Shown in pieces: positions 14,521 through 22,882 of a stretch of DNA of 41,687 nucleotides. The stretch spans positions 1-41,687 of the forward strand of contig JAIBCE010000027.1 of the NCBI GenBank assembly GCA_019694315.1. The letters are read 5' to 3'. Each line of letters starts with the position of its first letter. Position 1 is the first letter of the stretch. The translations under genes were made by a program, and so were the position numbers. The DNA comes from Sandaracinaceae bacterium (lineage in GTDB: Bacteria; Myxococcota_A; Polyangia; Polyangiales; Sandaracinaceae). The notes under the pieces were generated by a model. That model saw only the letters and a list, made by a program, of their open reading frames with translations. It made no database searches and had not been told where the DNA came from.

Positions 14521-17303
14521 TGCTCCAGCGGGGCGCGCGGATCGGCGAGTACGAGGTCCTCGCGCCGCTCCGCACGGGGGGCATGGCCGCGCTCTATCTG
14601 GGGCGTCGCGCAGGCGCCGCGGGCTTCACCAAGCCGGTCGCGATCAAGGTGATCCACCCGCACCTGGCCAAGGACCCCTCGTTCATCCGCATGTTCCTCG
14701 ACGAGGCTCGTCTCTCGGCGCGCATCCAGGATCCCAACGTGGTTCACGTCGAGGATCTCGGCGAGGCCGACGGGATGTTCTACCTGGCCATGGAGTACGT
14801 GCTCGGCGTGCCGCTCTCGGCGCTGCTCGCGCGCCTCGTCCAGGGCGGGATTCCGCTCGAGATCCCGATCGCGTGCGCCATCGCCATGCGCGTGGCCGAC
14901 GGCCTCCACGCGGCGCACGAGCTGCGCGACGAGCACGGTCACGCGCTCGAGGTGGTTCATCGCGACGTCTCTCCGCAGAACGTCCTCCTCTCGGAGTCGG
15001 GGCACGTGAAGCTCATCGACTTCGGGGTCGCGCGGGCGCGCGGACGCCTGCAGGAGACCGAGGCGGGCGAGCTCAAGGGCAAGGTCCGCTACATGTCGCC
15101 CGAGCAGGCGTTCGGCCGTCCGATCGATCGACGCACCGACGTCTATGCCCTGGGCATCGTGCTCTGGGAGATGCTCGTGCAACGTCGCTACATCGAGGGC
15201 GACAACGACATGGAGGCGCTCGATCTCGCGCGTGCGCCGGTGCTTCGCGCGCCGAGCTCCTTGCGCCCCGAGATCTCTGCGCCGCTCGATGCCGTGCTGG
15301 TCTCGGCCCTCGCGCCCGCGCTCGACGCCCGTTTCGAGACGGCCCTCGCGCTCCGACGGGCCATCGCCAACGCCGTTCCCGACGCGCTCCGCGTCGAGCC
15401 GAGCGATCTGGCCACACTGGTGGAGTCACAATTCGCGAAGCAGCTCGAGAGCGAGCGGGCGCTCCTCACCTCGCCGGGTCGGAGCTCGCTGCCCGCACCC
15501 TCGATCGAGTCGGTCGGAGGACAGCCGCGCAGCGCCGCGCCCCACTCGGAGGCCGAGACACGCGCCGCGCGCGGATCGGACTCGCGCGAGGGCCAGACAC
15601 CGGTGACGCGCCCCGGTCCGCGGCTCGAGCCTGCGGTCGACGAGCCCGCGAGGTCGGCCGGTCTCGGCGACGTCCCTTCGCTGCCACCCCTGGGGAGCGC
15701 TGCGCCCGCGACCGGAGCTCCCGCCGAGCGAGGCAGCGTGTGGCTCCGCGTCGCGCTCGCGCTCGTCTTGCTCGTCACGGTCGCGACGCTCTCGTTCGTG
15801 GCGGGCTGGATCTTGCCGTCACCCGCTCCGAGCGTGCCCACGCCCACGCCGCCGCGAGCCGAGCGCTCGCCGCTGGCGCCTCCTGCGTCGATCGATCCTT
15901 GCGCCGACGTCCATCGAGCGCGTCTTCACCTGGACGAGACCTCGCACGTCACGTTCGACACGACGGGTGCACGCTCGCTCTTCGCGCTTCGCGGGCTGCG
16001 GAGCCCTGAGGGTGAGCCCGCTCCGGACGCGGTGCTCGAGATCGAGGTGCTCGGCGACGCACGCGCGACGGTCGACCTCTCGACGGCCACCCCGGAGACC
16101 GACGAGCACTTCGACACGATCTTCGCGGTCTTCGACGGCGCCTGTCGCCGCGAGCTGGTCGATCGCCGACCCGATCACACCGCCGACGATCACGGCGGCG
16201 ATCTGCGTGCTCGTGGGAGCTTCGCCGTCCGCGGTGGCAGCGTCGTGACGGTCGTGCTGAGCGGCTTCGGTCGCGGCGTGGGCAACCGCGATCGCGGCCG
16301 TCTCGGCGTCGCGCTGACGGCGCATCCGGCCGCTGCGCCGACGATCTCGGGGGTGAGCGGGCTCCTGGCCGGAGACGCGATCTTCTTCGAGCTCCGGGGC
16401 ACCGACCTCGATCTCGACGCGGACCGCGCGCGCGTGCGCCTCTTCGACGCGAGCGGCGGTGCGCTGTCGGTGGTCGCGCGCGGGGAGCACGCCGAGCTCC
16501 CACAGCAGACCATCCTCCTTCCGCTGCAGACCACCGGCGAGGTCAGCGGGGTGGGTCGACTCCTCGTGCGGAGCTCGAACGCCGAGCAGCTCGCGCGCGC
16601 GGTGCGGGCGGAGGTCGTGCTCGTCGATCGCGCCGGAAACGTGACCGAGGCGCGGACCGTCGAGCTCGCGCGCGGCGAGCTCGTCGGACCGCACGATCCG
16701 TGTGACGCGACCCATCGCTGCGCCGAGGAGCTCGCGTGCGACGAGAGCGGGCACTGTGCACCGCTGCCGGAGCGTGCGGTCACGTGCGGCGCTGCGACCA
16801 CCGTGGTGCTGGATCCCGCGCGCGAGACGCGCCTCACGCGCACGCTGCCTGCGGGCTACGCGCTCTTCGAGACGAGCTGCTGCGAGAGCCACGCGCGTGG
16901 TCGCGAGGACGTGGTCCAGCTCGAGGTGCCCTCGCATGGGCGCTACGACGTGGTGGTGGGCACGCGCGCGGCCGAGGAGCGCAGCGGTCTCCTCGACATG
17001 GTGCTGAGCGCACGCACGAGCTGCCTCGACTCGCGGCCGAGCGCGATGCCTCCCGGCGGCTGCAACGACGACCGCAGCGAGGACGAGCGCGATCCTCGCC
17101 TCGAGCTGCGCGTCGTCACGCCGGGGAGCCGGTTCTACGTGCTCGCGTCCGCGATCCGGCCCGATGCCCGCTTCGAGACCGGCGGTCTCGCGTATGTCCT
17201 CACCGCGCGCCTGCGCGCCGTGCGAGGGCCCGGCGAGGCGTGCGATGCCGAGCACGATCGCTGCGAGACGGGCACCTGCTCCGCGCGCGGCGTCTGCGAG
17301 TGA
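14511..17303 (+). CDS. Serine/threonine protein kinase with a large Cys-containing extracytoplasmic region
   Basis: A 930-residue kinase whose start overlaps the previous gene; GTG 14511, GTG 14517 and ATG 14520 are all possible, the last as a TGATG overlap. The kinase domain (about residues 12-275) shows RTGGMAALYLG as glycine loop, VAIKVIHP with the ATP-binding lysine, HRDVSPQN, DFG and GKVRYMSPEQA. After a Pro/Ser-rich linker there is one membrane segment (VWLRVALALVLLVTVATLSFVAGWIL, read in two parts). About 490 residues then lie outside: two modules resembling bacterial pre-peptidase C-terminal domains separated by a Cys-rich knot (CDATHRCAEELACDESGHC), and a second Cys-rich knot at the very end (CDAEHDRCETGTCSARGVC). 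Such an ectodomain is unusual for a Hanks kinase and suggests sensing at the envelope. The ligand is unknown. Confidence 0.9.
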   Translation: MSVMLQRGARIGEYEVLAPLRTGGMAALYLGRRAGAAGFTKPVAIKVIHPHLAKDPSFIRMFLDEARLSARIQDPNVVHVEDLGEADGMFYLAMEYVLGVPLSALLARLVQGGIPLEIPIACAIAMRVADGLHAAHELRDEHGHALEVVHRDVSPQNVLLSESGHVKLIDFGVARARGRLQETEAGELKGKVRYMSPEQAFGRPIDRRTDVYALGIVLWEMLVQRRYIEGDNDMEALDLARAPVLRAPSSLRPEISAPLDAVLVSALAPALDARFETALALRRAIANAVPDALRVEPSDLATLVESQFAKQLESERALLTSPGRSSLPAPSIESVGGQPRSAAPHSEAETRAARGSDSREGQTPVTRPGPRLEPAVDEPARSAGLGDVPSLPPLGSAAPATGAPAERGSVWLRVALALVLLVTVATLSFVAGWILPSPAPSVPTPTPPRAERSPLAPPASIDPCADVHRARLHLDETSHVTFDTTGARSLFALRGLRSPEGEPAPDAVLEIEVLGDARATVDLSTATPETDEHFDTIFAVFDGACRRELVDRRPDHTADDHGGDLRARGSFAVRGGSVVTVVLSGFGRGVGNRDRGRLGVALTAHPAAAPTISGVSGLLAGDAIFFELRGTDLDLDADRARVRLFDASGGALSVVARGEHAELPQQTILLPLQTTGEVSGVGRLLVRSSNAEQLARAVRAEVVLVDRAGNVTEARTVELARGELVGPHDPCDATHRCAEELACDESGHCAPLPERAVTCGAATTVVLDPARETRLTRTLPAGYALFETSCCESHARGREDVVQLEVPSHGRYDVVVGTRAAEERSGLLDMVLSARTSCLDSRPSAMPPGGCNDDRSEDERDPRLELRVVTPGSRFYVLASAIRPDARFETGGLAYVLTARLRAVRGPGEACDAEHDRCETGTCSARGVCE

Positions 17304-17331
17304 CGCGCCTCGTGCTGGGCGTGAGGTGGCT

Positions 17332-17366
17332 TCACCAGGGGACGGGTGGCGTCACCAGGGGACGGG
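17332..17366. repeat. 15-bp direct repeat at the 3' end of the dehydrogenase gene
   Basis: TCACCAGGGGACGGG occurs at 17332-17346 and 17352-17366. The second copy is the stop codon and last codons (Pro-Val-Pro-Trp) of the minus-strand dehydrogenase, so the last codons have been duplicated just downstream. It is probably a slippage trace. Confidence 0.7.
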
Positions 17367-18128
17367 GCGACCGTCGCGGAAGAAGCCCGCGGTCGGCCCG
17401 CCCCGCGGGAGCATCGCCGCCCACACGATGCCCTCGGCGCCTTCGCGCACGGAGCGGGACGCACCGGCGCCGCCCATCCGCGTGCGCACCCAGCCGGGGC
17501 ACACCGCGTTCACGTGGACGTCGCGCGGGCGCATCTCCTCGGCATGGAGGCGAGTCCACGCGTTGAGCGCGAGCTTCGAGATGCGGTAGGCCGAGCGTGG
17601 CCAGCCCTCGGCCGTCTCGCGTCCCTGCCGCACGTGCTCGCGGAACTCGCCCAGCGCCGCCTCGATCTCCGCGTAGCTCGCGGGCTCGTCGAAGCGCGCG
17701 CGCACGCGGCGATCGAAGCCGTCGAGGGCGCCCATGGCGCTCGAGACCATCACCACGCGGCTGCCCACGCCGAGCCGATCCTCGAGGGCGCGCACGATCG
17801 CGGTCGCGCCGAAGTAGTTCACCGCGAGCGTCTTCTCGACGACCTCTTCGTCGAATCCGTCGAGCGCGATGCCGGCGTTCGACACGAGGGCGTCGATCGG
17901 CTCGGGGCCGACGAGCTCCGAGAAGGCTCGAATGCTCTCTGCCGAGGTGACGTCGAGCTGCGCCGCGATCACGTCGCGACCACGCGCCCGCGCGCGCTCC
18001 GCCTCACGCTCGCCCTCCGCCAGATCTCTCGACGCGAGCACCACGCGGAAGCCGCGCTGCCCGAGCCGATCGACGACGCCGAGGCCCAGGCCTCGATTGC
18101 CACCGGTGACGACCGCCCGCTGATTCAT
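17352..18128 (-). CDS. Short-chain dehydrogenase/reductase, carbonyl reductase-like
   Basis: A 258-residue NAD(P)-dependent oxidoreductase of the classical SDR fold, starting at the ATG complementary to 18126-18128. Motifs: cofactor loop VTGGNRGLGLG at residues 7-17, LDVTSAESI, LVSNAGIAL, the serine in VVMVSSAMG, the catalytic Tyr and Lys in YRISK, and NAVCPGWVRTRMGG. The insertion between the serine and the YxxxK motif (ARFDEPASYAEIEAALGEF region) resembles carbonyl reductase 1-type SDRs. The substrate is unknown. It lies downstream of the cyclic-nucleotide kinase on the same strand, but a hairpin at 18144-18167 separates them, so it may have its own promoter. A role supplying hydroxyacyl substrates to PhaC cannot be excluded but is not supported by sequence. 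Confidence 0.88.
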   Translation of the reverse strand: MNQRAVVTGGNRGLGLGVVDRLGQRGFRVVLASRDLAEGEREAERARARGRDVIAAQLDVTSAESIRAFSELVGPEPIDALVSNAGIALDGFDEEVVEKTLAVNYFGATAIVRALEDRLGVGSRVVMVSSAMGALDGFDRRVRARFDEPASYAEIEAALGEFREHVRQGRETAEGWPRSAYRISKLALNAWTRLHAEEMRPRDVHVNAVCPGWVRTRMGGAGASRSVREGAEGIVWAAMLPRGGPTAGFFRDGRPVPW

Positions 18129-18143
18129 GCGGCGCGAGCATGA

Positions 18144-18167
18144 CACGGGCCGGCCGGCGCGCCCGTG
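18144..18167 (-). terminator. Hairpin between kinase and dehydrogenase genes
   Basis: CACGGGC (18144-18150) and GCCCGTG (18161-18167) form a perfect 7-bp stem with a 10-base GC-rich loop in the 74-bp gap. There is no T-run, so intrinsic termination is only a possibility; a processing site is equally possible. Confidence 0.35.
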
Positions 18168-18202
18168 CCTTCGGATCGGGCCGAAATCCTCGGGAATTGA
18201 CC

Positions 18203-19534
18203 CTATTCGCCGCTGCGGCTCTTGCTGTCGCGCTCTTCGCTCTCGCGAAAGCGCGCCGCGAGGGTGCGCACGATGACCCCCATCCACGGCTTGAGCGAGG
18301 CCACCTCGCGGTCGAGCGTCTCGGACGTCACGCGGCGCAGCACGGCGGGCTCCTTGGCCACGACGCTCGCGGTGCGGTTGCCAGGCGAGAGGATGGCGGT
18401 CTCTCCGAACACCTCTCCCGCGCCCATCGTGCGGAGCAGGCGTCGCTCTGCGCCTTCGCCCTTGATCACCTCGAGCGTCCCTCGCTCGATGATGTACGCG
18501 CAGTCGCCCGGCTCGCCCTCGCGCACGACGTAGGCGCCGGGCTCGAAGTGCACCACGTCGAAGAGCCCGCCGCCGCGCGTGAAGGCCACGAGATCCTGAC
18601 GCAGCTCGACGACCGTCTGGTAGCGATCGCCCGGCGCGAAGGCCATCGCGCGCTTCACGATCCGCACGAGCGCCTCGGGCACCCACGGCGCTGCGGTCTC
18701 GAGAGGCTTGAGCTCGCCCATCTGCGCGCGCACCAGCGCCACCCAGTAGCTGTCGGCGTCGAAGGGCGGAGTGCGCGCGAGCAGGTGATAGAGCAGGGCG
18801 CCCATCGCGTACACGTCCGTGCGCTGATCGAGCGCGCTCGTGATGCCTCGCGCCTGCTCCGGCGCCATGTGCGTGGCGGTGCCCACGAGCACCGCGCCCG
18901 AGGCCTCGGCGTTGGGCGCTTCGCCTCCTCGCGCCGCCAGCTCGGGCGGGGTCCCGACGCTGCGCGCGACGCCCCAGTCCATGAGGTAGACCTGACCGAA
19001 GTCGCCCACCATCACGTTGCCGGGCTTGATGTCGAGGTGGAGAAAGCCCTTGGAGTGCGCGAACGCGAGCGCGTCGGCGACCTTGAGGACCAGGTCGAGC
19101 AGGTCGAGCAGCGTGTCGTGCGTGAGCGGGCCGGGCTTGAGGCCGGCGATCACCTCGCCGAGCGTCCTTCCTTCCACCCGCTTCATCGTGAAGTAGACGG
19201 AGCGTCCCGCGAGCCCGATGTCGTGCACGGGCACGATGTTGGGGTGCTCGAGCTGGCCCGTGATGCGGGCCTCGCGCACGAACATCGCCAGGGTGCCGGC
19301 GTCGCCCTCGAGGTGATCGTGCAGGCGCTTCATCACCACGCGGCGATCGAGCGCTTGGTCGTGCACGAGATCCACGCGCGCCATGCCGCCACGGCCCACC
19401 GACCCCACCTCGCGCAACCGATCGGCGAGCTCGGACTCGAGCGCCGTCACGAGCGTGCCGACGCTCTCGGACTCGATGGGCGTGGCGCGTGTGTCGACGA
19501 GCTCGGCGGCTTGCTTGGCGGCGCGGTCGCTCAT
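18203..19534 (-). CDS. Serine/threonine protein kinase fused to a cyclic-nucleotide-binding domain
   Basis: A 443-residue soluble protein starting at the ATG complementary to 19532-19534. The kinase domain covers about residues 43-320: glycine loop SVGRGGMARVDL, Lys69 in VVMKRL, a variant catalytic loop HLDIKPGN (Leu in place of the usual Arg), a variant magnesium loop DWG instead of DFG, and TATHMAPEQA. The essential Asp residues are present, so activity is likely despite the changes; loss of the HRD arginine suggests activation-loop phosphorylation is not needed. Residues about 325-425 form a cyclic-nucleotide-binding fold (VHFEPGAYVVREGEPGDCAY, GEVFGETAIL). There is no membrane segment. 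Binding of cAMP or cGMP could gate the kinase. It lies 60 bp downstream of phaC on the same strand and may be read through from that operon. Confidence 0.92.
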   Translation of the reverse strand: MSDRAAKQAAELVDTRATPIESESVGTLVTALESELADRLREVGSVGRGGMARVDLVHDQALDRRVVMKRLHDHLEGDAGTLAMFVREARITGQLEHPNIVPVHDIGLAGRSVYFTMKRVEGRTLGEVIAGLKPGPLTHDTLLDLLDLVLKVADALAFAHSKGFLHLDIKPGNVMVGDFGQVYLMDWGVARSVGTPPELAARGGEAPNAEASGAVLVGTATHMAPEQARGITSALDQRTDVYAMGALLYHLLARTPPFDADSYWVALVRAQMGELKPLETAAPWVPEALVRIVKRAMAFAPGDRYQTVVELRQDLVAFTRGGGLFDVVHFEPGAYVVREGEPGDCAYIIERGTLEVIKGEGAERRLLRTMGAGEVFGETAILSPGNRTASVVAKEPAVLRRVTSETLDREVASLKPWMGVIVRTLAARFRESEERDSKSRSGE

Positions 19535-19594
19535 CGCGAGGATGGTAACGAACCCGCGCGTCGACCTGCAACGCCGAGGGCACGCGCGGCGTGA

Positions 19595-20713
19595 TCAGGC
19601 CGCGCGGTCGGCGTCGGCGAAGAAGCGCTCGATCTTGGGCCACACGTGCTTGGCCGCGCTCGAGCTCACCATCGCGCCGACGTGGCCCCCCGGAACGTGG
19701 ACGTGGGCCTTCTTCTCGCTGGCGACGCGCGTGAGCACGTCCGACGCGCTCTGGTGCGGGACGATGTTGTCGTGCTCGAAGGTCACGGCGAGCACGGGCA
19801 CCTTCACGTGCTCGAGGCGCACACACTCGCCCGAGATCGAGAGCGTCCCGTGCACGAGCGCGTTCTCTCGATAGAGGCACTGGATGTACTTCTGGTAGGC
19901 GGCACCGGGGAACGAGACGTTGTCGGCGCCCCACGTCTCGAGCGCGAAGAAGCCGTCGAGGCTCTCTTCCCAGCGCGCCTGCCGGGCGCGCTCCGAGTCA
20001 TCCCGACCCTGGTCTTGGTCGACGAGCGGCGACTTCGCGAGCAACGACACGGCTTTGGCGAGGTTGAGCGTGGGGCGCAGCAGCTGGAAGGCGCCCTGCA
20101 TGAGCTGCCAGGGCACGTTGCCCGTGGCGGCCACGAGCGCGTCCACGTCGAAGGTGGGGATCTGCGTCCAGAGCGCGAGCAGGCTCTGATCGTCGAAGCG
20201 CACGGGCGCGGCCACGAGCGCCAGCGACGCGATGCGCTCCTGGTGGAGGGCCGCGTGGATCACCGTCATGGTCCCGCCGAGGCAGTACCCGAGGAGGTGC
20301 GCCTTGTCCGAGCCAGCCTTCTCGCACGTCACGCGGAGGGCGCGCGCGAGGTAGCGATCGACGTACTCGTCGAAGGTGAGGAAGCGGTCTTCGGCCTCGG
20401 GCGTGCCCCAGTCGATGCAGAACACGTCGTAGCCCTGCTTCGCGAGGAATTCCGCGAAGCTCTTGCCCGGCATCAGGTCGAGCACGTAGTGCCGGTTGAT
20501 GAGCGAGGGCACGAGCAGGATCGGGTGCCGGTGCGTGATCACCTGTCCGCCGACGGGCCGGTAGCGCAGGAGCGACCACTTGTTCTCGCGGAACACGACG
20601 TCGTGCGGCGTCTGCCCGACCTTGGGCGCAGGGCGGCCGAGCGCGTGCGCCATGCGCCTCACGATTTGCGGCCCGGAGGGCACGAACGATCCGACCATCT
20701 TGCGCAGTGCCAT
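19595..20713 (-). CDS. phaC: Class III poly(3-hydroxyalkanoate) synthase subunit PhaC
   Basis: A 372-residue alpha/beta-hydrolase-fold polymerase that joins (R)-3-hydroxyacyl-CoA units into polyester, usually at the granule surface with PhaE. The nucleophile is Cys144 in the lipase-like box GYCLGGT; Asp315 in FEHDNIVPH and His344 in GGHVGAM complete the triad. The IDWGTPEAEDR and LVPSLINRHYVLDL blocks are typical. The length matches class III synthases (about 355-370) rather than class I or II (about 560-600). The ATG (complement 20711-20713) lies 5 bases after the stop of the acyl-CoA ligase, indicating translational coupling. It is the last clearly PHA-related gene of the operon. Confidence 0.95.
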   Translation of the reverse strand: MALRKMVGSFVPSGPQIVRRMAHALGRPAPKVGQTPHDVVFRENKWSLLRYRPVGGQVITHRHPILLVPSLINRHYVLDLMPGKSFAEFLAKQGYDVFCIDWGTPEAEDRFLTFDEYVDRYLARALRVTCEKAGSDKAHLLGYCLGGTMTVIHAALHQERIASLALVAAPVRFDDQSLLALWTQIPTFDVDALVAATGNVPWQLMQGAFQLLRPTLNLAKAVSLLAKSPLVDQDQGRDDSERARQARWEESLDGFFALETWGADNVSFPGAAYQKYIQCLYRENALVHGTLSISGECVRLEHVKVPVLAVTFEHDNIVPHQSASDVLTRVASEKKAHVHVPGGHVGAMVSSSAAKHVWPKIERFFADADRAA

Positions 20714-20718
20714 GGCGT

Positions 20719-22497
20719 CTACTCGTAGAGGGACTCGAAGGCGGCCTTGTAGAGCTCGTAGACCTTCTTGCGCTTCACCTTGAAGGTGGGCGTGAGCAGG
20801 CCCGCCTCGACCGTGAGCGCGGGCTCCATGATCGCGAACTTCTTGATGCTCTCGTAGCTCGCGAGCATCGCGTTCACCTCGTCGATGCGGCGCTGCACGA
20901 GGGCACGCAGCGCCTCGCCTCGCGCGCCCTCGGCCACGCCCGAGGCCGCGAGGTGTGCGTCGATCGTGGCGTGGTTCGGCCAGACGCCTGCGACGAGGAA
21001 TTTCTTGCCGTCGCCGTAGACCACGACGTGTGCGAGGAAGGGATCGTCGGCGAAGCGCTGCTCGATGTTCACTGGCGGCACGTTCTTGCCACCGGCCGTG
21101 ACGAGGATGTCCTTCTTGCGGTCGACGATCTGGAGGAAGCCATCCTCGGTGAAGCGGCCCACGTCGCCCGTCTTGAGCCAGCCCTCGGGCGTGAAGGCCT
21201 CGGCGCTCGCCGCGGGATCCTTGTGGTAGCCGAGGAAGATGCTCGGACCGCGCGCGAGGATCTCGCCGTCCTCCGCGAGCACGAGCTCCACCGACGGGAA
21301 CGGCTTGCCCACCGAGTCGAAGCGGAAGGCGTCGGGCCGGTTCATCGTGAGCGTCGGCGAGGCCTCGGTCAGGCCGTAGCCCTCGACGAGCAAGAGGCCC
21401 GCGGCGTGGAAGAGCTCCTTCACCTCGCGCTTGAGGCCCGCGCCGCCCGAGAGGCAGAAGCGGAGGTTTCCTCCCGTGGCCTCGCGCAGGCGCGCGAGCT
21501 TGGCCTCGAGCGAGCCCTCCTTCGTCGCGCCCTCTCCCCAGGCGCGCTGCGCGAGCTTCTCCCACACGCTCGGCACGCTCATGAGCACGTGTGGCCGCAC
21601 CTCGGGCAGCTTCGCGAGCACGGTCGCGGGATCGGCCAGGTAGCTCGTCCAGCCGAGCGTGTTGCCCAGGCAGGCCTCGCCGAAGCCGAAGATGTGGCTC
21701 ATCGGGAGCCACAGCAGATCGACCATGCCCTCGTCGACGAGAGGCGCGAGGCACTCGAGCCAGTCGCGGCCGTTGACGCCCACGTTGCGGTGCGTGAGGG
21801 GCACGCCCTTGGGCGGACCGCTCGTGCCGCTCGTGTAGAGCATCACGCCGGCCTGATCGAGCGAGACCGCCTGCATCGTGCGCTCGAAGGCCTTCGGATC
21901 CGCCTCGTGCTGTGCGCGACCGAGCGCGCGCGCGTCCGAGAGGTGCACGAGCTTTCGCTCGATCTCCGTGGAATTCGGGGCTTCCTTGCCCGCGGCGCGG
22001 AGCTTCGCGCTCACGTCCGAGAGCACCGCCATCGCGTCGAGCCGATCGTCGAGCACCACGAGGGCCTCGACCGCGGCGAGGGCGCCGAGGCTCGGCCCGG
22101 CGGCTGCCTCGAAGATGCGCGCGAGGAGAGCCTTTCCGTCGACGAAGAGCACCTTCGCGTCGGAGTGCTCCACCACGTAGGCGGTCTGCTCGGTGGTCGA
22201 GCTCGGGTAGATGGGCACCATCACGCCGCCGGCCGCCTGGATCGCGAGCGCCGCGCTCATCCACTCCACGCGGTTGCCCGCGTAGATCGCCGCGCGCTCC
22301 CCCATGGCGAGGCCTCGCGCCGAGAGGAAGAGCGCGAGCTCGCGGATCTCGTTCGCGAACGCGCCCCACGTCACGGCGCGGTAGTCGCCGTCGGGCGTGG
22401 GCACCATGAAGCGCACGCGCGTCTTTCGCTCGGGGAGCGAGTCGAACACGGCGCGGGGCGCGATCTTGAGCTCGTTGAACTTCGATGCATCGACCAT
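20719..22497 (-). CDS. Long-chain acyl-CoA ligase (AMP-forming synthetase)
   Basis: A 592-residue adenylate-forming enzyme that would activate a carboxylic acid to its CoA thioester. It shows the P-loop-like [13 protein letters not shown], the YGLTEASP motif, KTGDVG and the hinge region [17 protein letters not shown], giving the layout of FadD15/FAA-type long-chain ligases. The C-terminus ends in a lysine-rich segment ([13 protein letters not shown]). The ATG (complement 22495-22497) lies 50 bp after the phaE-like gene, and the stop is 5 bp before phaC. Placement inside a pha operon suggests it supplies hydroxyacyl-CoA or fatty acyl-CoA to PHA synthesis. The chain-length preference cannot be read from the sequence. 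Confidence 0.93.
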   Translation of the reverse strand: MVDASKFNELKIAPRAVFDSLPERKTRVRFMVPTPDGDYRAVTWGAFANEIRELALFLSARGLAMGERAAIYAGNRVEWMSAALAIQAAGGVMVPIYPSSTTEQTAYVVEHSDAKVLFVDGKALLARIFEAAAGPSLGALAAVEALVVLDDRLDAMAVLSDVSAKLRAAGKEAPNSTEIERKLVHLSDARALGRAQHEADPKAFERTMQAVSLDQAGVMLYTSGTSGPPKGVPLTHRNVGVNGRDWLECLAPLVDEGMVDLLWLPMSHIFGFGEACLGNTLGWTSYLADPATVLAKLPEVRPHVLMSVPSVWEKLAQRAWGEGATKEGSLEAKLARLREATGGNLRFCLSGGAGLKREVKELFHAAGLLLVEGYGLTEASPTLTMNRPDAFRFDSVGKPFPSVELVLAEDGEILARGPSIFLGYHKDPAASAEAFTPEGWLKTGDVGRFTEDGFLQIVDRKKDILVTAGGKNVPPVNIEQRFADDPFLAHVVVYGDGKKFLVAGVWPNHATIDAHLAASGVAEGARGEALRALVQRRIDEVNAMLASYESIKKFAIMEPALTVEAGLLTPTFKVKRKKVYELYKAAFESLYE

Positions 22498-22547
22498 GGG
22501 CGTGTCTTTCGTGGCGTCGAGGGTGCGGTGCCGCCCCTCGGTCGTCG

Positions 22548-22844
22548 TCAGTTGCGGGCCTGTCGCTGGCTGTCCTCGAGCTTCTCTTCGAGGTCGCGGA
22601 TCTTGCTCTCGAGCTGGTGGAGGAGGTGCAGCGTGCGCTCCTGATCGCGCTTGGTCGGAAGGCCCCAGGCGCTCCACCACTGGGCCTGCATGCGATCGCT
22701 GACCGCCTTGGCCTTCATGATCCCGGTGAGCACCCGCCCCGCGGGCACGAGCACCGACGGCATCTTCATCACCTTCTCGCTGTACTCGGCCGACGCGTTC
22801 TCCCACTGGTCGAAGGCCGTCTTCCACTGCTTGAAACTGGGCAT
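22548..22844 (-). CDS. phaE: Short PhaE-like class III PHA synthase subunit
   Basis: A 98-residue protein starting at the ATG complementary to 22842-22844, with GGAGAG seven bases upstream. The N-terminal half ([22 protein letters not shown]) is amphipathic and Trp/Phe-rich like phasins and PhaE. The C-terminal half has the signature seen at the PhaE C-terminus: [20 protein letters not shown] followed by a Glu/Lys coiled coil. Classical PhaE is about 350 residues, so this is a minimal form keeping little more than the conserved end. Position two genes upstream of class III phaC supports the role; a phasin-family protein is the alternative. Confidence 0.75.
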   Translation of the reverse strand: MPSFKQWKTAFDQWENASAEYSEKVMKMPSVLVPAGRVLTGIMKAKAVSDRMQAQWWSAWGLPTKRDQERTLHLLHQLESKIRDLEEKLEDSQRQARN

Positions 22845-22882
22845 GATCCGTCTCTCCACTCTGTTGGGCCGAACGTTCGGGC

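Noticed and set aside
17352..19934. Very long open frame on the minus strand spanning dehydrogenase, kinase and part of phaC
   Set aside because: Only the last 258 codons match a protein family; the rest is Arg/Ala-rich shadow of the kinase and phaC genes in another frame, typical of high-G+C DNA.
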